A DNA stretch of 40,967 nt from Terriglobia bacterium (GTDB lineage Bacteria > Acidobacteriota > Terriglobia > Bryobacterales > Bryobacteraceae). Made by a program: the position numbers and the translations under genes. Under the pieces are notes generated by a model. It saw nothing but the letters and a program-made list of their open reading frames with translations. It searched no databases and was not told the DNA's origin. The stretch is from the NCBI GenBank assembly GCA_025350105.1, contig JANXYJ010000050.1:1-40967 (forward strand), read 5' to 3'. Below are positions 6,973-14,872 of this stretch, piece after piece (the stretch's first letter is position 1; the number at the start of each line of letters is the position of its first letter).

Positions 6973-8788
6973 AAACTTCAGCAAGATCGCGGCGGTGGCT
7001 ATTTTCTTGACATGTTTCCCGGTCGCGGCTCAGGTGGACCTGAGCGGCTACTGGGCCAACCGTCCGCACGAGGACAACATGGCGCGCGGGCCGGGTTTGG
7101 AATCGGGTGAGTACGAAGGCTATCCGCTGAATGCCGCGGGTCGCTTGAAAGGCTACAGTTGGGACGCGGCTATTTACTCTAATACCGAGCGCCAGTGCGT
7201 GCCGCTCAGCATCATGACCGCAAATTCCGGCTTCCGCATCGGGAAGGAAGTAGAGCCCATCAGCCAGGAAGAAATGGCCTGGCATTTGCGCATCGACTAT
7301 GAGGGGCAGGAGCGCGTCATTTGGATGGACGGCCGTCCCCATCCCCCACCGGAAGCTCCGCATACGACGCAGGGCTTTTCAACCGGCGTATGGAAAAACA
7401 ATCAGCTAGTGGTCACAACCACGCATTTGAAGATGAACATGATTGAGCGCAATGGCCTGCCGCGCAGTGACCGCGCCACTACAACCGAGTTCTTCTTGCG
7501 GCGCGACAACATCATTACCGTGGTCTACGTGACCAATGATCCGGTGTTTCTCGAAGAGCCCATGATTCAAACCCGCGATTTCGTATTGGATATTTATGCG
7601 CGTGTGGCGCCTTCGGTATGCGTCCCTGTGGATGAAATCGCGAACCGGCCCAAGGGCTATGTGCCGCACTATTTATACGGCAAGAACCCGCTACTTTTGC
7701 AAGCGACAACCAAATACAACGTGCCTCCAGAAGCCGTAGGAGGGGGTGCGGAAACGATGTATCCGGAATTTGCGACACGTTTGAAGAACAAACAGGTAGG
7801 CAAACGTCTACCTGCGGATTTGAGCAAACCTCCCGGTCCCGCGCCGGCTGTGCCCGCTCCCGCACCGCAGGATCCGAACCAGGTGAACATCAGCACATTC
7901 CCTGTGCAAGGCAGCGTGTACATGTTGAGTGGCGTAGGGAATACGCTGGTGCAAATTGCCGAAAATGGTATTTACGTGATCGATTCGCAGCCCGCGCCGC
8001 TTTCCAATAAATTGCTGGCAGCGATTCGCCAAATCTCAAACAAACCGATTCGCTACATTCTGAACACCAACGCCGATCCGCGCAGCATGGGCGGCAACGA
8101 AGCGTTGTCGAAAGCTGGATCCTCGCTGGGCAGCACCGGCGGCGGTGGTCCGCAATTTGCCGGCAATAGCGGAGCCGACCGCGGCACGCGCACGCCGGCG
8201 CCGATTTTTGCTCACGAGAAAGTGTTACTTCGCGTGAGCGCCCCCACCGGATCAACCGCGGCTATGCCCACAGCTGCGTGGCCAGCGGAAACCTTCGCGG
8301 GGAAAGAATACAGGCTGTTCAACGGCGAGCCGGTGATCATTCTGCATCAGCCCAACGCGCACACCGATGGCGATACGCTGGTGTACTTCCAAAGCTCAAA
8401 CGTGATTGCGGCCGGCGAAGTGTTCTCCACGGTGACGTATCCAGTGATCGACCGTCAACGCGGAGGCTCCATCGGCGGAACCATCTCGGCGCTGAATAAC
8501 TTGATTGATCTATGCACACCGAAGCACACGCAGGAAGCCGGAACTTATGTGATTCCCGGGCGTGGGCGCATTTCAGACGTCGGCGATATTGTTGAGTATC
8601 GCGATATGGTCACGATCATTCGTGACCGGATTGCCGATGCAGTCAAGCGAGGCCTGACTCTCGAACAAACCAAGGGCGAAAATCTCACATACGATTACGA
8701 CCTGCGCTACGGCGCGCCCACGGACTATTGGACTAGGGACCAGTTCATCGAAGCGGTGTACCAGGATCTGAAGGGCGGTGCGAAATGA
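6962..8788 (+). CDS. Secreted two-domain protein: acidobacterial beta domain plus degenerate MBL domain
   Basis: 608 residues from the ATG at 6962 (AAGGGTG upstream). A signal peptide ends at AAQ. Residues of about 25-230 belong to the secreted family also seen at 8785, 10021 and 13521 (motifs DGRPHP, LVVTTTHLK, RNGLPRSDRATTTEFF). A Pro/Ala-rich linker (about 285-310) leads to an MBL-like domain: VYMLSGVGNTLVQIAENGIYVIDSQ, then NTNADP (about 369-374) where active enzymes have HxHxDH. HTDGDTLVYF retains one histidine. Loss of most zinc ligands suggests a binding or structural role, or a different metal chemistry. Its stop overlaps the next start (ATGA). Confidence 0.78.
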   Translation: MISENFSKIAAVAIFLTCFPVAAQVDLSGYWANRPHEDNMARGPGLESGEYEGYPLNAAGRLKGYSWDAAIYSNTERQCVPLSIMTANSGFRIGKEVEPISQEEMAWHLRIDYEGQERVIWMDGRPHPPPEAPHTTQGFSTGVWKNNQLVVTTTHLKMNMIERNGLPRSDRATTTEFFLRRDNIITVVYVTNDPVFLEEPMIQTRDFVLDIYARVAPSVCVPVDEIANRPKGYVPHYLYGKNPLLLQATTKYNVPPEAVGGGAETMYPEFATRLKNKQVGKRLPADLSKPPGPAPAVPAPAPQDPNQVNISTFPVQGSVYMLSGVGNTLVQIAENGIYVIDSQPAPLSNKLLAAIRQISNKPIRYILNTNADPRSMGGNEALSKAGSSLGSTGGGGPQFAGNSGADRGTRTPAPIFAHEKVLLRVSAPTGSTAAMPTAAWPAETFAGKEYRLFNGEPVIILHQPNAHTDGDTLVYFQSSNVIAAGEVFSTVTYPVIDRQRGGSIGGTISALNNLIDLCTPKHTQEAGTYVIPGRGRISDVGDIVEYRDMVTIIRDRIADAVKRGLTLEQTKGENLTYDYDLRYGAPTDYWTRDQFIEAVYQDLKGGAK

Positions 8789-9549
8789 CGCGCATCACAG
8801 CAACCATCACCCTAACGATGTTGCTCGCAATTCCGCTGGCATTCGGACAAGGCCGCGGCCCGCAAACCTCAAAAGCCATCGCCCTCGAAGACTTCACCGG
8901 ACAGTGGGTGGCCCTGATCACCGAAGACTGGCGGTTTCGAATGATCACCCCACCGGACGGCGATTACGCCAGCGTTCCCGTGAGCACGCAAGGCCGTAAG
9001 ATCGCCGATAACTGGGACCCCGTCAAAGACGAAGCCGACGGCTTGCAATGCAAAGCTTACGGCGCGGGCGGCATCATGCGGATGCCCGGGCGAATTCGCG
9101 TTTCCTGGGCCGACGACGAAACCTTGAAAATCGAAACCGACGCCGGCACGCAAACCCGTATGTTCTATTTCAAGGAAGCGAAATCTAAAGGCGGTGATTG
9201 GCAAGGTGTTTCGCAAGCCGCATGGATGATCTCTGGCGGACGCGGACCGGTGCCCGGAGGGGGGAACAATGGCGGAGCGGCTCCCGCCCGGGCCGTTGGG
9301 ACTCTCAAAGTGGTCACCACGAATCTGAAGCCCGGGTATCTTCGGCGCAACGGTGTGCCCTATAGTGAACGGACCACCGTGACCGAATACTACGACCGCA
9401 CCGACGTTCCCAACGGCGATAGCTATCTTGTGGTGACGACGGTAGTGGAAGACCCTTTGAACTTAAATCAGCCCTTCATCACCAGCAGCCATTTTAAAAA
9501 GGAAACCGATCTATCTAAATGGAGCCCAACGCCGTGCGCGGTGCGTTAA
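8785..9549 (+). CDS. Secreted hypothetical protein, paralogue of neighbouring family
   Basis: 254 residues with a signal peptide ending AFGQG. The middle block LQCKAYGAGGIMRMPGRI and the later LKVVTTNLKPGYLRRNGVP/YSERTTVTEYY line up with the N-terminal domain of the preceding protein (LVVTTTHLK, RNGLPRSDRATTTEFF), so both come from one secreted beta-rich family. A Gly-rich insert (GGRGPVPGGGNNGG) separates the two halves. No catalytic residues can be named. It overlaps the upstream gene by 4 nt (ATGA), so it is co-translated with it. Confidence 0.72.
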   Translation: MTRITATITLTMLLAIPLAFGQGRGPQTSKAIALEDFTGQWVALITEDWRFRMITPPDGDYASVPVSTQGRKIADNWDPVKDEADGLQCKAYGAGGIMRMPGRIRVSWADDETLKIETDAGTQTRMFYFKEAKSKGGDWQGVSQAAWMISGGRGPVPGGGNNGGAAPARAVGTLKVVTTNLKPGYLRRNGVPYSERTTVTEYYDRTDVPNGDSYLVVTTVVEDPLNLNQPFITSSHFKKETDLSKWSPTPCAVR

Positions 9550-9557
9550 GGAGAAGC

Positions 9558-10016
9558 ATGATGAAAACAGCCGTGTTAATTGCCCTGGCAGCGCTGCCGC
9601 TGCTTGCGCAACGCCCACATGTGAGCAAGCAGGAGGAAGCCAATAAGAAGGTGGTCTATGAGTTCTACCGCCAGGTTTGGGAAACCGGGAATGCGGCTCT
9701 GATTCCGCAGTTTTACGCGCCGGATTTCAAAGAGCACAATCCGGCGGTCCCTCCCGGTGGTCTGGATGGCCTCGCGCAGTTCCTGAAGCGCCGCTTCCCC
9801 GAGCCCAAGCCCGCCGGCGCGCAAATGCAGAATCCCCCCGCGCACATTTTCGTGGATGGTGACGTGGTGACGTACTTTTGGAAGCGCGCTGGCAAAGATC
9901 CCAAAGACGCTTCGTCCTACGATTTCTACGGGTTTGATGCGTTTCGTATCAAAGACGGAAAGATCGCCGAGCATTGGGACGCGGCTACCCGGCAGGCAAC
10001 GCCACCGGCGCGCTAG
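9558..10016 (+). CDS. Secreted SnoaL/NTF2-like protein
   Basis: 152 residues from the ATG at 9558, which has AAGGAGAAGC just before it. A signal peptide MMKTAVLIALAALPLLAQ is followed by NKKVVYEFYRQVWETGN, YAPDFKEHNPAVPPG and a C-terminal DAFRIKDGKIAEHWDAA. This is the standard pattern of SnoaL-like polyketide-cyclase/NTF2-fold proteins. H and D in EHNP and EHWD are the usual pocket residues. The family binds small hydrophobic molecules and sometimes catalyses aldol-type reactions. It is last in the first exported-protein unit, and its stop is 4 nt from the convergent minus-strand gene. Confidence 0.8.
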   Translation: MMKTAVLIALAALPLLAQRPHVSKQEEANKKVVYEFYRQVWETGNAALIPQFYAPDFKEHNPAVPPGGLDGLAQFLKRRFPEPKPAGAQMQNPPAHIFVDGDVVTYFWKRAGKDPKDASSYDFYGFDAFRIKDGKIAEHWDAATRQATPPAR

Positions 10017-10020
10017 TGTG

Positions 10021-10794
10021 TCAGTTTCCCACCAGATGCGGCACGTCGCGATTATTTTCTACGCAGACAAACTCAATTAAATCGCCTCCGGCGTCGAGCG
10101 TCAGCGGTAGCGTCATACTCCAGGGTTTGGCGTAGGCTTTGGGATCGTTGATGGTAATCTCGACATTGAGGTGCCCGTAATCTTTGCGGCGCAGCCGCTC
10201 GGTCACGCGCATCTGGTCAGATCCGGGATGGCCATCGTTATCAAGCCATGCTTCGTCTTTGAATTTGCTGGTTTCGATCACAAACGCGTCCCCGTCCCAA
10301 CGCCCTGTTGAGTAGCCCATCCAAGTGGGCTCGGCGATGGGCGGCACCTGGCGGCCGTCCGTGAAAACCTGGCGATACGTCTGTACGGCTTCGAACAAGT
10401 ACATGACCAAACCCGGTGTGCTGACAATTTTGAACGGATACGGCGGGTTATAGGAGCGCGGCACGCCGGCTGGAAAACAGAAACCGGTCGGATCGTCCTT
10501 GCCGTTTGCAGATTTGCGTTTTTCGTAGAGCGCCTTCGCCCAAGTCGTCATCACAACGTCGCCGGGCTTCAGATCCTTGGTCAGATCCGGCAGATACCAA
10601 TTCGGTGGCTGCGGGGCCATCCAGACGCCGGAAATATCTGGCTTGCCATCGGCAGTTTTGGGCGCCGGACCATTCAGGTTCACCGTGCCATCTGCCGTTC
10701 GCGGCACAGTCGTTGGCGGCTGACGCGTCCATTGCGCGGAAAGCAGGGAAGAATACATAACCGACACAGCAAACACAATTTCTGCACTTTTCAT
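10021..10794 (-). CDS. Secreted hypothetical protein of the DGRxxP family
   Basis: 257 residues from the ATG at 10794, starting a signal peptide (MKSAEIVFAVSVMYSSLLSAQ). It contains TADGKPDISGVWMAPQP, MYLFEAVQTYRQVFTDGRQVPP, STGRWDGDAFVIETSKFKDE and RVTERLRRKD. The same ordered motifs (TDGRxxP, GxWxGxxxVVxT, TER) occur in the proteins at 6962 and 13521. No active site is recognisable. It is alone on the minus strand, convergent with the SnoaL-like gene and divergent from the MBL gene. Longer upstream open frame was rejected because the signal peptide fixes the start. Confidence 0.75.
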   Translation of the reverse strand: MKSAEIVFAVSVMYSSLLSAQWTRQPPTTVPRTADGTVNLNGPAPKTADGKPDISGVWMAPQPPNWYLPDLTKDLKPGDVVMTTWAKALYEKRKSANGKDDPTGFCFPAGVPRSYNPPYPFKIVSTPGLVMYLFEAVQTYRQVFTDGRQVPPIAEPTWMGYSTGRWDGDAFVIETSKFKDEAWLDNDGHPGSDQMRVTERLRRKDYGHLNVEITINDPKAYAKPWSMTLPLTLDAGGDLIEFVCVENNRDVPHLVGN

Positions 10795-11001
10795 TTCCAG
10801 ACCTTTCTTCCGGCGGCCACGGTTTTTGCGAGCGTCACAGTAGCGCCCAGGAGCTTGCTCTGCACCGGGCTTTCGCAATTGGCGGCAAAAGCAAGGGGCG
10901 CAATCACACAAATCAAAATCTGAATATGGAAACCTCTCGTGAAAATCCTGCTCCGAAATTGTACATGAATCAACAATCCACCGGCATGGTCTTTTGGGCA
11001 C

Positions 11002-11030
11002 TTTACGTTGTGACCAAGAGGAAATATAAT
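11002..11030 (+). promoter_or_regulatory. Sigma70-like promoter for the MBL-cytochrome unit
   Basis: TTTACG (11002-11007) and a perfect TATAAT (11025-11030) are 17 bp apart. Transcription should start near 11037, only a few bases before the ATG at 11041, so the first message may be nearly leaderless or start at the ATG at 11050. Between 10795 and 11001 the divergent gap holds nothing else I can name. Confidence 0.55.
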
Positions 11031-11040
11031 TCTTTGGGTG

Positions 11041-12009
11041 ATGCTTTCTATGAAAATATTCGGAACTGGCGCCGTTCTCCTCGGCATGGTGTTGACGGCG
11101 AGCGGGCAATCACCGCAAGGTCCGCCCAGTGATCCGCTGTCGGGAAGATTCCAATGGGAAGCAAAGGCGCCATGGGGCGTGGCGCATCGCGAGTCGCTGA
11201 TTAACCTGATCAAGCTCACGACCATGAACCCCATGCAAATCGAGGCGATCCGGCAGGAGCCATTCAAGATCTTCGACAATCTGTACTACGTGGGCGCCAA
11301 ACACGTATGCGCTTACCTTATGGTTACAAGTGAGGGTCTGGTTCTGATCGATTCCCTTTTCGGCGACACCACGGACCTGCTGATCGAAAATATTCGCAAG
11401 GTGGGGTTCAAGCCGGAAGACATCAAGTACATTTTCATCAGCCATTCTCATCCCGATCATTTTGGCGGCGCGGGGCGACTACGCGAACTGTCTGGTGCGC
11501 GCGTCATAATGTCCAAGGAAGACTGGGATGAAGTGGAGCGCCAGCAAGGCGCGGCTGCCAAGGGCGGCCGCAATCTTGGACTACCGCTAAAGCGCGACAT
11601 CGTCAAAGGCGACGGCGAAACGCTGAAAGTGGGCGATCAGGAATTCAAGTTCTATTTCACGCCGGGCCATTCGCCGGGGGCGCTTTCGGCGGAATTCCAG
11701 GTGCAGGATCGCGGCAAGACCTATCGCGCGCTGGCTCCCGGCGGTATGGGTACACAATTCCCAGTGGAAGCCACGGAGGTCTATATAAAGGGTCTTGAGC
11801 ACCTGCGGGCATTGGGTCCCTTTGACGTGATGCTGGGAAATCACCCGATCTACATGATCCCGGAGTTGGCGGATCTGGCGCGCGCAACGGCCAACTTGGG
11901 GACTGGCCCTCATTTGGCGGTGACAGGACCGGCGATCATCGACGAATGGCTGGAGGGCGGCATCAAGATCGCGCTCGAAAAGCAAGCCGCCGAAGCGAAA
12001 AAGCCATGA
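11041..12009 (+). CDS. Secreted subclass-B3-like metallo-beta-lactamase-fold protein
   Basis: 322 residues with a signal peptide ending about residue 23. HSHPDH (135-140) is the intact HxHxDH zinc motif. GHSPGALS supplies the next histidine and GNHPIYMI a late histidine, the spacing seen in subclass B3 enzymes. These bind two Zn in the periplasm and hydrolyse beta-lactams or other cyclic amides and lactones. The front part DPLSGRFQWEAKAPWGVAH is unusual for true B3 lactamases, so I do not call resistance. An ATG at 11050 is an alternative start. The stop overlaps the following cytochrome gene (ATGA). Confidence 0.85.
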   Translation: MLSMKIFGTGAVLLGMVLTASGQSPQGPPSDPLSGRFQWEAKAPWGVAHRESLINLIKLTTMNPMQIEAIRQEPFKIFDNLYYVGAKHVCAYLMVTSEGLVLIDSLFGDTTDLLIENIRKVGFKPEDIKYIFISHSHPDHFGGAGRLRELSGARVIMSKEDWDEVERQQGAAAKGGRNLGLPLKRDIVKGDGETLKVGDQEFKFYFTPGHSPGALSAEFQVQDRGKTYRALAPGGMGTQFPVEATEVYIKGLEHLRALGPFDVMLGNHPIYMIPELADLARATANLGTGPHLAVTGPAIIDEWLEGGIKIALEKQAAEAKKP

Positions 12010-13496
12010 AGTTCGTTTTCTCAATCTTGTTGGCGCCGGTCCTGTTGGCTCAACCGGTTGGCCTAAGTCTGTTATTCAACAACGGGGAAGCCAAGCCCAT
12101 CACGTTTTACGGGAATCCCGTGCGCTTTGTGCACGAAATCGATCTGGTATTCACGGCTCCTGCGCAAGCCGCCGACCTGGGCATCGACCCGCTCATGAAG
12201 CTGGTGCAGACCAACAAGTTGGACTGGGCGGGCGTGAAGATGGTGGACGAAGATTGGCGCGTCACCGGAAGCACTTTCAAGCGCCAGCGTTTTTATCGCA
12301 ATGCCAAATGGATGAATGCCGCGAGCCAGTTCACCATCTATGGGGTGACCGGCCAGGGCAAGCGTGCCGGTAGGCCCCTCGTGGTGCAAGCCGGACGCGA
12401 TGACGAGGCTGGAACGGGTGATATGTTCGTGCGGCGGTTCGTCGCCAGGCAAATCGCCGATGGCTGCAAAACGCGCGCTGATTGCGCGGGCGCGCAATTT
12501 ATCGCGCAGGCGCTAGTGCAGCTCCGCGTCAATAAATCCGCGAAGGCTGTCGTTTTCCCGGCCGATGCAACCGGCATTGAGTTGGAATGGACGGCTAATC
12601 CCGGCGTGATCTACAAAGCTGCACTAAAACACGCTCCCGAATCCAGCGGCACTTACGGTTTTCAAGTGGAGCTGAAGGTTCCCCAGCCTGCCAACGGAAA
12701 ATACTTCGTTGCGGGAGAAAAGATTCCATACCATGTGGTATTTCGGGACGGTAAGGGCGCGGATTTATTTAGGGATCGTAAACTACCCACCTATGCCCAG
12801 TTTTTACGCGATGAGAATCCGCTGGGCCTCGCCTATTACAGCAACCGCATCGATTCCACGGTCTACTATGCGCTGAAGCACCGCGAGGGCAACATTCTGG
12901 TCAGCCTGGCCGGGCCGGTCGAAAAGCTAGGCGTCGCCAAGTCGCTGTTGAATGGCGACCGGCTCTTGGACCCCGAAGCAGTCATCGCCAACACGGCAAC
13001 GGATGGATACAGCGGCGTGTTCACAGGCTTGCCCAACTTCGCAATTTCCCTGGGGAGCGGAACCAAGCAGGAGGAGCAGTTCAGTGATACGGTCACGCTT
13101 ACCGTACCCAAAGATGCGGCGCCCGGCACGTACGTCTCAGCAGTTAAGGCACGGCGGTTGTTCGGCGGCGAGGCGCTAAATCGCGCTGCTGTAGTGACAC
13201 TGCAAGTGGGCACCCCCAACCCCACCGCACGCAAACCCGCTACTGGCAATTGCGAGGGCTGCCACCAGGGCAGCACCGGCTTCGCCAATGTTCTCCATGG
13301 CGTCAGCGACCGCCGTGCTTGTTTTGGCTGTCATATGGGGCTGTCATTTGAACCGGACAATGCGCTGGACGTGAGGGTGCACTCGATTCATAGCCGCTCC
13401 CGGCGTTTCGGTGCGGACTTTCAAACGTGTACGGTTTGCCATCTATCCCCGCTTGCGGGTGCGGCGCGCGGAGCGCTTCGGGGCGCGGGATTCTAG
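12006..13496 (+). CDS. Secreted tri-haem c-type cytochrome
   Basis: 496 residues; the ATG at 12006 overlaps the MBL stop. There is a signal peptide MKFVFSILLAPVLLAQ. About 400 residues of a beta-rich region without haem come first. Three CxxCH haem c motifs follow in the last 90 residues: CEGCH (about 415), CFGCH (about 438) and CTVCH (about 474), with HSIHSRS between the last two. It should be a periplasmic or surface electron carrier that passes electrons to or from an oxidase or reductase. The long N-terminal part resembles the haem-free domains of large outer-surface cytochromes but I cannot name it. It is coupled with the MBL gene and followed closely by the next exported protein. Confidence 0.78.
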   Translation: MKFVFSILLAPVLLAQPVGLSLLFNNGEAKPITFYGNPVRFVHEIDLVFTAPAQAADLGIDPLMKLVQTNKLDWAGVKMVDEDWRVTGSTFKRQRFYRNAKWMNAASQFTIYGVTGQGKRAGRPLVVQAGRDDEAGTGDMFVRRFVARQIADGCKTRADCAGAQFIAQALVQLRVNKSAKAVVFPADATGIELEWTANPGVIYKAALKHAPESSGTYGFQVELKVPQPANGKYFVAGEKIPYHVVFRDGKGADLFRDRKLPTYAQFLRDENPLGLAYYSNRIDSTVYYALKHREGNILVSLAGPVEKLGVAKSLLNGDRLLDPEAVIANTATDGYSGVFTGLPNFAISLGSGTKQEEQFSDTVTLTVPKDAAPGTYVSAVKARRLFGGEALNRAAVVTLQVGTPNPTARKPATGNCEGCHQGSTGFANVLHGVSDRRACFGCHMGLSFEPDNALDVRVHSIHSRSRRFGADFQTCTVCHLSPLAGAARGALRGAGF

Positions 13497-13520
13497 CGTC
13501 AGGCAACAATGGGAGAAATC

Positions 13521-14369
13521 ATGAGAATTGTTTGCATGAGTTGGGTCTTGGGTTGGGCATTGGTGGCTTGTTGCGTGGTGGTCGTGGCACAAAAGCCGGC
13601 GCCCACGCCTTCTCCGCGAACAGCCTCTGGCCCATCCGCGAAGGATTGGGCCGACTTGGCCAAGCTTCCAGACTGGTCAGGCACATGGGTGCCCAATCTC
13701 CGCTTGCAGACGGCCGAGATCAGCAAAAACCCGGCGCCATGGAACACCAACGCCGCTGAGCAGATCGCCAAAATGAACGCTGAAGAAAAAGCCGGGCGCT
13801 CCGCCGGGGGGCTATTTGTGAACTGCCTGCCGGAGGGAATGCCAACCTGGATGCTGATCACTCACAATGCGCTGGAGTTTTTATTCACTCCGGGCCGCGT
13901 GACCATTCTGGGCGAAAGCGACGGCAACCGGTTGCGGCGCATCTACACCGACGGGCGTCCCCATCCTGCCGATCCTGATCTCACTTTTCACGGGCATTCG
14001 ATTGGCCATTGGGAAGGGCAGACCTTGGTCGTGGACACATTGGGAGTTTTGCCTCAATCCTATATCGCAATCACCGAAACCGTTGGGATTCCCAATAACG
14101 GCGACATGCACATCATGGAGCGAATGCATCTAAGTGCATCCGACACATTGCAGGATGATCTTGAAATTACCGCGCCTCACGATCTGAGCCAAACCTGGAA
14201 GACTTCCCGCATCTTTCACCGCCAGCGTGGCCGCGGGGCGGATATCGTCGAAGGCGTCTGCTTGCAGGGTAATTTTGCTTCTGAAACCGATGCCCACGGG
14301 AATCAGATTCTCGCACCGTTACCGGCCGCACCATTCCTTCCGCAGGATCGTAAACTGGATCGCAAGTAA
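13521..14369 (+). CDS. Secreted hypothetical protein of the DGRPHP family
   Basis: 282 residues from the ATG at 13521, with GGGAG five bases upstream; this is preferred over the ATG at 13509, which lacks a site. A signal peptide or anchor (MRIVCMSWVLGWALVACCVVV) is followed by LPDWSGTWVPN, RRIYTDGRPHPADPDL, HSIGHWEGQTLVVDT and HIMERMH. These motifs match the proteins at 6962 and 10021, making it a third paralogue in the neighbourhood. No catalytic residues are identifiable. It lies 24 nt after the cytochrome and 15 nt before the DUF6152 gene, so it is very likely in the same operon. Confidence 0.75.
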   Translation: MRIVCMSWVLGWALVACCVVVVAQKPAPTPSPRTASGPSAKDWADLAKLPDWSGTWVPNLRLQTAEISKNPAPWNTNAAEQIAKMNAEEKAGRSAGGLFVNCLPEGMPTWMLITHNALEFLFTPGRVTILGESDGNRLRRIYTDGRPHPADPDLTFHGHSIGHWEGQTLVVDTLGVLPQSYIAITETVGIPNNGDMHIMERMHLSASDTLQDDLEITAPHDLSQTWKTSRIFHRQRGRGADIVEGVCLQGNFASETDAHGNQILAPLPAAPFLPQDRKLDRK

Positions 14370-14384
14370 GTTAAGGAGTCTCGC

Positions 14385-14759
14385 ATGCGCGCTTACATCT
14401 TGTCTCTTTTTCTGCTGGCGTCTGCGCCGCTGCTGCAGGCGCACCACTCCGGCGCTTTGTACGATTTAACCAAGACTTCCAGCGTCCGGGGCAGTGTCAA
14501 ATCGTTCCAATGGATCAACCCGCACGTGATTCTTCTGGTGGCTTCAGAAGGCAAGGATTGGAGATTTGAACTGACGAGCCCGAGCCGCCTCGCCCGTGCG
14601 GGTTGGGATAAGCGGTTGCTCAACAACGGCGACGCCGTCACCATCGAGTTTAATCCGATGCGCGACGGATCACCGGTCGGCTGGGTGCGAAAGGTCACGC
14701 TCCCCAGCGGCAAAGTGTTGCTGTTTACTCCGCAGGGCGAGGATTCACCTCAGCCGTAG
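14385..14759 (+). CDS. Secreted DUF6152 family protein
   Basis: 124 residues, preceded by AAGGAGTCTCGC at good distance. A signal peptide is followed directly by AHHSGALYDLTKTSSVRGSVKSFQWINPHV. The AHHS start, the V-x-G-x-V turn and the NPH motif are typical of DUF6152, a family of small exported beta-barrel (OB-fold-like) proteins. Function is unknown; the two conserved histidines could bind a metal. Last gene of the MBL-cytochrome unit. Confidence 0.75.
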   Translation: MRAYILSLFLLASAPLLQAHHSGALYDLTKTSSVRGSVKSFQWINPHVILLVASEGKDWRFELTSPSRLARAGWDKRLLNNGDAVTIEFNPMRDGSPVGWVRKVTLPSGKVLLFTPQGEDSPQP

Positions 14760-14781
14760 ATCAATTGCGGAATTAGGAGAA

Positions 14782-14807
14782 GCCTGCCAAACAGGCCTGC
14801 CAAACAG
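14782..14807 (+). repeat. Two 13-bp tandem repeats next to the receptor promoter
   Basis: GCCTGCCAAACAG occurs twice in a row (14782-14794 and 14795-14807), followed by GCA. Each copy, read with the next bases, makes a short GCCTG-CAGGC inverted repeat. The array ends 4 bp before the -35 box at 14811, a usual place for an activator or repressor site. No regulator gene is near. Confidence 0.5.
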
Positions 14808-14810
14808 GCA

Positions 14811-14839
14811 TTGACGGCCTCAGAGAATGTTCCTATACT
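14811..14839 (+). promoter_or_regulatory. Sigma70-type promoter of the receptor/catabolic run
   Basis: TTGACG (14811-14816) and TATACT (14834-14839) have a 17-bp spacer, close to consensus. Transcription would start near 14846 and reach the receptor ATG at 14873 (GAGGG upstream). Because the downstream genes are packed closely, this may drive the region to about 30.5 kb, possibly with internal promoters. Confidence 0.65.
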
Positions 14840-14872
14840 GTTGCCCACGGACGAGCTTGAGTGAGGGTTCAC

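Noticed and set aside
11041-12009. Beta-lactam resistance gene
   Set aside because: The zinc motifs are B3-like, but the family also includes many non-lactamase hydrolases and the gene is in an operon with a cytochrome and DUF6152, so no resistance claim is made.
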